DNA from: Tranzscheliella williamsii
Lineage: Eukaryota > Basidiomycota > Ustilaginomycetes > Ustilaginales > Ustilaginaceae
DNA length: 64,000 bases
Assembly: GCA_023212725.1 (NCBI GenBank)
Contig: JALBYF010000051.1
Span: 62,001 to 126,000, forward strand
Direction: 5' to 3'
The notes beneath the pieces were generated by a model. It was not told the DNA's origin and did not search any database. It saw nothing but the letters and a program-made list of their open reading frames with translations. Both the position numbers and the translations under genes were made by a program. Within the stretch, counting starts at the first letter, position 1. Each line of letters begins with the position of its first letter. This document shows, piece by piece, positions 56,320 to 64,000 of the stretch.

Positions 56320-57601
56320 CCCATGAAGCTCAGCCCAACACCTTTAACCGACATACTATACCTCAGGCCGTCGCTTTGGCCATCTACATCAAGCATATCT
56401 TCGCTCCTTTCCTGGTTTGACAGGGTCGAGCATGACATTACGAAACTTGTTCAAGTGGCAGTACATGATGGACATAGCCTTGGCCCTACTGAACGAGCCA
56501 CACTGTGCAAAAGCTCAATATTGACGCCATTCACCACTAGCCTCGGCCCGGCGCCGACTTATGGCCTGGAACTGGCAGCGGAAGGCCTGGTCCACCTCGC
56601 CCGTTGCGCGTATAGAACGGCACACAGTCCTGCCCGTCCAGCCCACGCCCCGCATCGCGCAGTAAGAAGGTCGACGTGCAGCTGAGGATCGCCAGTGTGC
56701 GTGCAACCCGTCCGACGCCACTGCGTGTGACTTGAACAAGACCGACTTCGCCACGTACGAGAAGCCGAGCGCCCAACCGATGTACGTCAGCGCCAGAAGC
56801 CTCCAATGCACACGTTTGAGCCTCACGTTCTCAAAACACCTCGCCACCCGTGTGTCCCCGGGTTTTCTTCGTCGCGGGGGGGCAGGCGTGTGGATATGCT
56901 GCAAAAAATGGAGTTTCAGGATCCTTCCACGGACGCAACGTCGCTGCCGGATGTGCTCGAGTATGTCGGATGCTGCAAAATCAAAGTGGCAGACGAGGCA
57001 TTCCAACGCGGCCATGCTGATAGAGAAACGGCAAGCAACTGTCGTTGGTTTGGAAGCTGCCGGTGAAATTTGTAATGCCGCTCTGGAGTTTGCTCTGAAT
57101 TTGTAGCTGTGGCTCAAAGCCGCGCTTGGCGCCGTATCTGGTGGAAGCCGCGCTTGCCGCCTTATCAAGTAGAAAGCCGCGCTTGCCGCGAGATTAGATC
57201 GACGCATGGCAGATTGCATAGGTCTGATTCATGTACCTCGAAGCACTCGCGCATAACCCTCCCGCAAGAACCTTGTTTCAACCTGACTTGGCCAGGTCCT
57301 TCCTATTGCCCGTTCCCGTCCCTGTTCCCGTCTCTAGTCACGAGCTCTGGTGAAATTTAGATTCCTGATTATCTGCGGGGTACTCGACATGCTTCCTCTA
57401 TCTTGACCCAGATGCTACTGTCCTTGGCCCGCAACGACGAAAGGTATAAGATTCCGACACGACGCTTGACACCGGCGTGATTACGAAAGCCCGACAACTG
57501 TAGCCTCTCTCTTTTCTACCCTTGTCAGGAGTCCCTACAGCAAAACAAAACTATCACATGGCGTCATTTCTTCGCGACCATCTCAGAGCAACCTATCTAT
57601 C
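56320..57601. other. Intergenic with possible coding remnants and a short tandem repeat
   Basis: Coding-like pieces after 56319 (see the preceding gene) fade by about 56510. From there both strands have open frames of 90-235 residues with no recognisable domain and Arg/Ser/Ala-rich content. The tandem repeat at 57117-57202 and the permease promoter lie at the right. Confidence 0.4.
57117..57202. repeat. Tandem repeat, three units of 28-29 bp
   Basis: AAGCCGCGCTTGSCGC begins each unit at 57117, 57145 and 57174; the second halves diverge (GTATCTGGTGG, CTTATCAAGTAGA, GAGATTAGATCGA). Confidence 0.8.
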
Positions 57602-59104
57602 ATGGGTAAGGACGTCGAAGCAGACCTGAAGGGCGAGGCAGTCATGCACTCCATCGAGTCCTTTCAAGTCGGTCATCACCGACCGCAGAGGCCCTTTACC
57701 GTATGGTCTGCGATGGCCATCGGCCACTCTATCACGAATACGGCCATCACCATCCTTGTCGGCTTGGGCAGTGGCGTCATCTTCGGAGGCTCGCCTCTAT
57801 ACCTCTACGGGTTCATCGCAATGGCTATTGTCGCCGTATTTGTGGCTATAAGCCTCGGAGAGCTAGCCTCTGCTTTTCCCCATTCAGGTGGCCAGTATTT
57901 TTGGGTCTCGGTCCTCGCGCCCGTACGATACCGTCGATTCTTATCCTACATCACCGGCGTCGTCGCTTGGGCAGGTGCTGTATGCACTGCTGCGGCTCTC
58001 TGTCTCGCCGTTCCCCTCATGATCTTCAATATGATCTCCCTGACCCATCCCAACTTCAACTACAAACCTTGGATGGGATTTGCAGTCTACCAGGCCACAA
58101 ACTTGCTGGCCCTATCCTTTAACCTCGTTGAACGTATCCTGCCCCGCTTCAGCAAGGGATTGCTCGTCTTCACACTGGCGTCTGTCTTGACTATCTTTGT
58201 ATCGAATTTAGCAGGGCCCGGAAGAGAGGTATCAGCAACGGATTTCTTCACCCGCTTTTACAATGTCTCAGGTTGGCCTAACGGCATTGCCGCATTGATC
58301 GGCGTCAACAGCGTCAACTGGGCCTTCTCCTGCTTGGACGCTGCCGTCCATCTGGCAGACGAGATCCCTGAACCCCGAAAGAATATTCCCAAGGCACTGC
58401 TCGCAACTGTTGGCCTGGGCAGTTTTACTGGGCTTCTCATGCTGTTCTCCGTCTTCTTCGCAACAACCAACATCGAGGCCGTAGCAAGCTCGGGCACACC
58501 GTCACTACAAGTCTTCCTCAACGCATTCAAGAGTAATGTCTCCGCTACCATCGGGCTTCAAACTCTCATCGTGGTCTCTTCTCTTGGATCTATTGTGGGG
58601 GTACACACTTGGCAATCCCGCATTGCATGGGCATTCAGCCGGGATAAAGGTTTTCCTTTTCACCGCTATCTCTGCCGAATTGCCCCCGAGCCTTTCGGCA
58701 CCCCCATTTTTGCCCATCTTTGGTCATGTGCCTGGGTCTCTGTGCTGGGGTGTCTGTATCTGGGCTCCTCCCTGGCCTTCAACTCTCTCGTTGCCGGGGG
58801 CATCCTTCTACAATATTTGACTTATACTACGAGCATTGTATGCCTACTCTCGTATGGTCGCGACAAGATTGTCCCAGGCCCCTTCTGGTTCCCAAGGCTG
58901 GGATACGTGGCAAACATCGTGACTATCACGTGGACTGCCATAGCTTTGGTTTTCTATTCTTTCCCATACTACCGGCAAGTCCAGGCCGACGAGATGAATT
59001 ACGTCTCGGTGGTCGTGTTTGGGACTTACCTTTACGCTTTGCTGTACTGGGCTTTCTTCGGAAGGAAGGAGTACAAGTCACCTGATGCCGAGGTATACGA
59101 TTAG
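57602..59104 (+). CDS. Amino-acid/polyamine-organocation permease (GABA/choline type)
   Basis: Plasma-membrane uptake of an amino acid, GABA or choline; in yeast the nearest kinds are Uga4 and Hnm1. 500 residues in one exon from ATG 57602. About twelve hydrophobic segments: the first begins AIGHSITNTAITILVGLGSG near residue 38, followed by SLGELASAFPHSGGQYFWVSVLAP (the conserved glutamate and P-x-S/A-G-G-Q-Y-x-W motif of the family) and IGVNSVNWAFSCLDAAVHLADEIPEPRKNIPKAL, which matches the APC signature with its E-x-P-x-P-R-K-x-x-P loop. HTWQSRIAWAFSRDKGFPF is also typical. The short N-terminal tail carries no known motif. It faces the amidase tail to tail, 635 bases apart. Confidence 0.9.
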   Translation: MGKDVEADLKGEAVMHSIESFQVGHHRPQRPFTVWSAMAIGHSITNTAITILVGLGSGVIFGGSPLYLYGFIAMAIVAVFVAISLGELASAFPHSGGQYFWVSVLAPVRYRRFLSYITGVVAWAGAVCTAAALCLAVPLMIFNMISLTHPNFNYKPWMGFAVYQATNLLALSFNLVERILPRFSKGLLVFTLASVLTIFVSNLAGPGREVSATDFFTRFYNVSGWPNGIAALIGVNSVNWAFSCLDAAVHLADEIPEPRKNIPKALLATVGLGSFTGLLMLFSVFFATTNIEAVASSGTPSLQVFLNAFKSNVSATIGLQTLIVVSSLGSIVGVHTWQSRIAWAFSRDKGFPFHRYLCRIAPEPFGTPIFAHLWSCAWVSVLGCLYLGSSLAFNSLVAGGILLQYLTYTTSIVCLLSYGRDKIVPGPFWFPRLGYVANIVTITWTAIALVFYSFPYYRQVQADEMNYVSVVVFGTYLYALLYWAFFGRKEYKSPDAEVYD

Positions 59105-59739
59105 GCAAGAAGTTGCTGCTCAACAGGACTGGACGGTGTAGGAATCGCGGAGAGTGGGAGATGACAGCTTCTTTCTATTAGGGCTTTTGCACCTCGTTTT
59201 GAGGTGAGCTGGTGCTGACAATAGCGAGGTCACCTCATTCATAACATTTTTTCGCCACCTGTATAAGAAATGATATGAGGTCGTGATATCTTAAATCCTA
59301 TGTTTGAGCTTTGACAGCATCTGTCACGCTTTCGGATTGGAGCCAAGATGTGACCTAGGAGAGTTATGAATGCCATGATTTCGTTGAGGGGTTTGCCGAG
59401 ATGTAACCACCTCAGTGAGCATACGCGTCATTCAAGGCGCCAACAGCAGCTGGATTCATCGAGTCCCGCAATCAATTGAAAGGTCGAGTTGACCTGATGC
59501 GGCAACGCCTGTCACACCTCACTTGAATCATTCGTTGGGTAGAAGAATTGAGCGACCGATGTTGTATTCATGATTCTCACTCACGCTCAAGGATATTACA
59601 GATAACACGTATTATGATGCTCATGCGACAGTCTGACGAATTGAAGAGACTACGTCTGTTTCGGCCTGTTCTGCTTGTATACTGGACTGCGGCACCACTG
59701 GTCTACCTCCAAATGTATATCCAAATTTTGCGATTGGTC
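59105..59739. other. Intergenic between convergent permease and amidase
   Basis: 3' sequence of both genes. AT-rich, no gene recognised. Confidence 0.5.
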
Positions 59740-61416
59740 TCACGGCAAACCGAAGATGTCTTTCAGCACAGCAAGTGCCCCGAAAAGCTCGTTGTCGTGG
59801 TACTTGCGGGCAACTAGTTGCAGGCTGGCGGGAGCCCCCTCGAAGTTGGTCTTGTCCCAGAGTTCTCGAACCTGTTGGCAGGCTTCGCTCAGGGGAGTAT
59901 AGTTGCTGTCGTACTTATCTCCAGCTTCTGCCTTAATGGGGGTGGGAATGGCTACTCCTGGATAATCGACAAAATTGTAAAGGGCAGTGTAAGTCCAAGT
60001 AAATGCCGTATCGTGGGCACAGGCAGTGCCTACGTAGGCCGGTCCTAGAACAACGTCCACATCTTGGCTCTGCCAACTTTCCGCGAAGGCAAGTCGAAAG
60101 GCGTCTCTCTCTCCGCGCATCAGATTGACATCTTGAGCTGTCCGCATCCCAAGCACCTCTGCATCTTTCCAAGTCCACTCGCTCAAGGGATGAAGCGGCT
60201 CCCCAGTCGAGGTGATGGCGTCCTTGGAACCTTGCCCACCATCAGGCCAGTATGTCGTCCTAAGCTTCGACCACGCGCTAGCAGCACCAAAGGGTTTGAA
60301 CTCCTTCACTTCCACCAATCCTGCGTACTTTGGGTCCGACAAGAGCTTCCGAGCCCAGGTGATAGCCTTCTTGATAGGTGGTTGCGGTTCAATGAACCCA
60401 TCGTTGTTGATGATACCAATTTTCAAGATCTTGTTGCGAGGTGTGTTCAACCCAGTCCAGGGAATAGGAACAAGTCTGGGATCTACAATGTACGGCTTCG
60501 TCGCCAAGATGTTCCCGACAAAGAAATCCATGTCCCGGAGGCTGCGGCACATAGGTCCTGGTGAGCACAGAACGTTGAGTTCTGCTGCGAACGGGCTGGC
60601 AAGGAAACCCTTCATCGGAAGCGTGTACGAGGTAGGCTTGAAACCGTAGATACCACAGAATGCAGAAGGCGCTCGAATGCTCCCACCGGTATCTGTTCCG
60701 ACACCCAGGACCGATCCCTTCATAGCGTTCAAGGCTGCTTCACCGCCTGTAGAGCCACCGGCGGAGAGATGGATGTTGAATGGATTAAGGGTCCGGCCCC
60801 AAAGCGAGTCACACTCCAGGTGCATTAAGGACTGTGGCTGATTTGTTTTGCAGTAAAACACTGCGCCCAGGCTCCTTAGAATCGCGACCATTTGCGCATC
60901 TTCCTCATCCATGACAATACTGCTCAGACAGCCTGCAGAGGAGAAAGTTCCGGCGATAGGCATGTGGTCTTTGATGCTGATGGGCACGCCATGAAGGGGA
61001 CCAACAGTCCTGCCGTTCTCGGCCAAAAATGAATCCAGCTTCTTGGCTTGCGCGATTGCTTCGTCCATGAACCATTGCGTCAAACAGCTGGTCAGCTGGT
61101 GGGCGATGATGGCACGCTTCGAGAAGGCGGTAGCGACCGAGACGGCGGTGAACTTGCGGTCAGCGATCGCTGCTGCAAGGCCAACTGCATCGTACTCCTC
61201 GGTGATCCTGATCTCTGCATGAGTCAAAATACCACATGCGGCAGGGATTGCCGTGACATCGATCGGAGCTTCGTCAAAGATGCTTTGAGGAAGGTAGTAC
61301 TCGAGAGGGACTCGATCACTGAAAGCTTGAAGAATAGCGGCTCGCTTGTTTTCGAAATCGGGGGTGCCCCGCGGCAATGGCTTGGGCTGAAGAACGGGCA
61401 AAAGCCGTTTGGCCAT
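59740..61416 (-). CDS. Amidase, acetamidase (AmdS) type
   Basis: Hydrolyses a small amide to the acid and ammonia. 558 residues from ATG 61416, intronless. The amidase-signature triad is intact: Lys149 in LHGVPISIKDHM, the cis-serine Ser222 in SAGGSTGGE and the nucleophile Ser246 in GTDTGGSIR. YGFKPTSYTLPMKG and SPGPMCRSLRDMDFF are typical of fungal acetamidases. Length matches AmdS (about 545-550). N-terminal FENKRAAILQAF and ITEEYDAVGLAAAI also match. No signal peptide, so cytosolic. With the convergent permease it forms a plausible uptake-and-hydrolysis pair for nitrogen; joint regulation is inference. A TATATAA at 61524-61518 (minus strand) lies about 100 bases upstream of the ATG. Substrate within the family (acetamide, formamide, longer amides) cannot be told. 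Confidence 0.93.
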   Translation of the reverse strand: MAKRLLPVLQPKPLPRGTPDFENKRAAILQAFSDRVPLEYYLPQSIFDEAPIDVTAIPAACGILTHAEIRITEEYDAVGLAAAIADRKFTAVSVATAFSKRAIIAHQLTSCLTQWFMDEAIAQAKKLDSFLAENGRTVGPLHGVPISIKDHMPIAGTFSSAGCLSSIVMDEEDAQMVAILRSLGAVFYCKTNQPQSLMHLECDSLWGRTLNPFNIHLSAGGSTGGEAALNAMKGSVLGVGTDTGGSIRAPSAFCGIYGFKPTSYTLPMKGFLASPFAAELNVLCSPGPMCRSLRDMDFFVGNILATKPYIVDPRLVPIPWTGLNTPRNKILKIGIINNDGFIEPQPPIKKAITWARKLLSDPKYAGLVEVKEFKPFGAASAWSKLRTTYWPDGGQGSKDAITSTGEPLHPLSEWTWKDAEVLGMRTAQDVNLMRGERDAFRLAFAESWQSQDVDVVLGPAYVGTACAHDTAFTWTYTALYNFVDYPGVAIPTPIKAEAGDKYDSNYTPLSEACQQVRELWDKTNFEGAPASLQLVARKYHDNELFGALAVLKDIFGLP

Positions 61417-63756
61417 TTTGACGAGTATGAGAGGTGGGGATTTGCAACGAGTTGGGTCTAGATGATGTGCTTGATTTGAGAATGAGTGATGTGCGGGTGA
61501 AGCTTAGAATCGTGAGATTATATAAGCCTGCCTTTAGGCTCGCCTTCACACGCGAATGACTACTCTTATCTTCCCTTGTATTCGAACTTCGTGGTGCACA
61601 ACAGACTTGCCGGTGAATTGGATGGGCCGCATGGTCCCCCTGTTTGCTCGGGCAAAAACAGATGACAGGTAGTGCCCAAATGACTTGGCCACGTACTGAT
61701 TTGGACACATAGATAACAGATAGACTGAAATGCTGAAGCATGCTAACAACATGAATACGGTTGAGTTCCGCATCGACACCACGGGCGGGGTAATTCGAAA
61801 GGAATATATTCTACGTATTCAACATAGCTTTACCGGCCAAGCCCGCCAAGTTTCAATACAAAGTGGCAGGGAATTGAAGGGGAAAGGGCGCTCTAACCGC
61901 AGGAGCCGCCTCTGCCGCGCTTGCCGACTGGCGCGCGCATTCGAAGCTGTCTCAGGAACAGCCATGTTTTTTTGTCGTTGTTGGTGGCTGTCAAAGACAT
62001 GTCCATTTCGGAACATCGCGCCTGAACAGACGGGCCTGCCACGCATTGCAACTGAAGGCGCTGACAACCAAACCCGTCTGCTTGACATACAGTATCTTGT
62101 AAATTTACCAGGAGTTCGCGCGTTCATGTTGTGAATCTTGGTGGCAGACACGCCACGGAGCCCCAACTTCACATCCATCACCATCCTAATCTATGTAACA
62201 AAATTTGTTTGGTCATTATAGCGAACGGAGACTTTTTGCTGAAAAGGAAGTAATACAGCATGGGGAATGATTCATCGACCCGCAAATTCGCTAATCCGAC
62301 CCGGATTCCCGATTAGCGATCTCACGTAAATCAATTTTGCCCCAATGATTGAGCAACTGCCTTGTCCCTGAGGTCTTCGCTCGCCCGGATTGAGGCACTC
62401 CAAACTCGTCTTCACTTGCTTGCAAAACACACTTGCTCATATCGGCAAGCCCCTATCACCACCAACGTCCCCATTGTTCCTCCTTTTTGCCCCCACCTTC
62501 GACCGCCTTGTCCGTTCGTATATAGCACACTCGATCCTCCCCTCCAGATGTACATATATACTGTCCCTACACTATAGTTATCTGATGGTTCCTCATCCCA
62601 TATTTGTACGGCTGACAGATTGTTCGAGAGCTTGGCTCATTGAGCCTCATCGACTCGGCCCTTTTGCCGCTTGGTGTTGTAACCGTTTTGTCTACTGAAG
62701 ATGTTCGCCTGCTGATGTGAGATACATCTTACTATACGAAAACGACAATGAAATCCACCTCCAATTTTGCCAAAGGGTCAGAAGAAAAACTGTGAACCGC
62801 CATACGAATCCCATGCCTGCACAGTGAAATACCCAGCAGGATACCGAAGGCCGAGAAGCGAGTTAGACTTCGGTAAGACCGAAACGGTATATGGAGAGGC
62901 GCACGGCCATTCGCATTCATATTGCTCTATTCCAAACTGCAAGCGTGCGAATCTACTTTTGCTGCCAGCAGCCACTCCTACTTTCGGATGCGACTTCCTT
63001 CACCAGCAAGGAAGTCCTTAATGACGGTGAAGGCGCTGTACAGGAACCGAATTATGTCGTTGTTCCGATACCCAAAACACTTCTTTGCATCAATCGTCAA
63101 GGTTTCAGGAAGATAGCGAGAATTGAACGCATGTTAACACGGTTATCAAACGTACACAAAAGTAAGAACAAATCCGCGTTCCTAAACTCGGGTGCTGTTT
63201 ATTATCTGGATGTTCGTAGTATAGGACTTGTCATGCATCAAATCGCTGGGTGAAGGCATTCCGCATACTTGGCTCGTCAGTCCCGGGGAAACGGAGAGCA
63301 AACACAAACAAGATAAGGTACGCCAGCTCTCGGCTGGCCTGTACACGTCTAGACCTGCATTGCGAAACTCAATGCAACGCTTACCCAGTTTGCAGCGACA
63401 GCCGAACGTGAATCATTGCGTTTGCTACATTCACAGACGTGATGCGGCACAACATTTAGGTAAGGTACAGCGTAGTGAAGGTGTGAGTGCTCGCTAGATG
63501 ATCTGAATGCCAAGCCAGCCCTTGTCGATCCGCATCCTTTAGCACGCCAACGACTCCCGAGTTTTAGAAAGTTGGTGAATAGTGTGGCGCATTTGTCCGT
63601 AGATCGTTAGGCCTGCCGAAAAACGCGACACTGCACCCAGACTTCGAGGACGTGACTTTGCCGGCTACAATTTTTACAGGCGGATAAATTGGGATTAACC
63701 CACATATTTACGCGATATGCGCTTCGGGGTCTGCATACGACAACCCGCGGGTGCAT
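61417..63756. other. Long gene-poor stretch
   Basis: 2.3 kb upstream of the amidase. Only short frames on both strands, none with a recognisable domain; the longest (134 codons at 61730-62134) is Arg/Cys-rich and looks like chance. AT-richer than the rest of the window; TATATA motifs near 62520 and 62550. No inverted repeats of note seen. Confidence 0.45.
61518..61524 (-). promoter_or_regulatory. TATA box of the amidase gene
   Basis: TATATAA on the minus strand, about 100 bases before the amidase ATG at 61416. Position fits a core promoter. Confidence 0.5.
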
Positions 63757-64000
63757 TTACATTACACCATCCGCATCGCCGGGAAAACCGCCTGTGTCGC
63801 CCGGAGAATAGGCGTGTGGAGTCGAGCTGCGGTTTCCTTCTTTGATCGACAAATCGTGATCACCACGTTCCGCCGTCTCTGCTGATTTGTGCGCCGAGTA
63901 ACTGAGTCTTGCGATGCGAGGTTGGTGTCCGTCGACGCTCATAATGCCTTTGCCGACCCTTCGCTTGGACATATGCACAAAGTTGAAACCCGGCAGACTG
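63757..64000 (-). CDS. Possible 3' exon of a gene cut by the right edge
   Basis: The minus-strand frame is open from the window edge (base 63999) to a TAA at 63757-63759, about 80 codons: SLPGFNFVHMSKRRVGKG near the edge, then polar, Ser/His/Gly-rich residues. The apparent first codon at 63978 is GTG, so no start need lie inside. The composition looks protein-like but no family is recognised. It could also be chance. Confidence 0.3.
   Translation of the reverse strand, partial: SLPGFNFVHMSKRRVGKGIMSVDGHQPRIARLSYSAHKSAETAERGDHDLSIKEGNRSSTPHAYSPGDTGGFPGDADGVM

Noticed and set aside
61730..62134. 134-codon plus-strand frame
   Set aside because: Arg/Cys-rich, no domain, in a region of frequent stops; likely chance.
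62767..63021. 84-codon plus-strand frame and its antisense partner
   Set aside because: Some protein-like residues, but no start context, signal peptide or domain on either strand; too weak to call.

Overview
The window reads as nuclear DNA of a basidiomycete fungus, most likely of the smut lineage (Ustilaginomycotina). The reasons are dense genes on both strands, mostly intron-poor reading frames, short introns (about 48-97 bases) with GTRAGT-like donors, and a fungal gene set: Vma5, Sen54, Tpt1, Ist3, Caf40, Cyc3-type haem lyase, Sec53, Mre11, Atp23, Bem46-like hydrolase, Bre4-like transporter, Lyc1-like acetyltransferase, mitochondrial N-acetylglutamate synthase. The lineage call is inference from gene content and style, not from a search.

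Layout. 1-2.6 kb: 3' part of a kinesin-6-like motor, cut by the window edge. 2.6-6.9 kb: a gene-poor stretch holding a family of fold-back (inverted-repeat) elements and a separate perfect 15-bp inverted repeat. Directly beside it (6.9-8.2 kb) is a two-exon Myb/SANT-like protein with a coiled coil, of the type often encoded by or derived from DNA transposons. 8.6-18.1 kb: housekeeping block with an SDR reductase, IST3, VMA5, a SET-domain protein, TPT1 and SEN54; the last two are tandem and act at two steps of tRNA splicing. 18.3-19.2 kb: a broken SAM-methyltransferase gene. 20.0-24.3 kb: a 1420-residue Bre4/aromatic-acid-exporter-like membrane protein.

From about 24 to 40 kb the DNA is visibly richer in G+C. 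It carries a UBX-domain protein, a LYC1-like acetyltransferase, a long Ser/Ala-rich coiled-coil protein, a secreted pectin lyase with an unusual N-terminal half, N-acetylglutamate synthase (with a mitochondrial leader on a separate upstream exon), a secreted Asn/His/Thr-rich protein (effector or wall-protein candidate), a Bem46-like hydrolase and ATP23. Codon bias here creates very long antisense open frames that I rejected.

41-50 kb: CAF40, holocytochrome c synthase, phosphomannomutase (three exons), MRE11 and a two-exon SAM-methyltransferase, all on the minus strand. 51.9-64 kb is looser and more accessory in character: a P450, a decayed coding segment, two small unrecognised two-exon genes, an amino-acid/GABA-type permease and an acetamidase-type amidase arranged tail to tail (a likely nitrogen-scavenging pair), then about 2 kb with no supportable gene and a possible exon running off the right edge.

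No rRNA, convincing tRNA, CRISPR array or complete autonomous transposon was seen.
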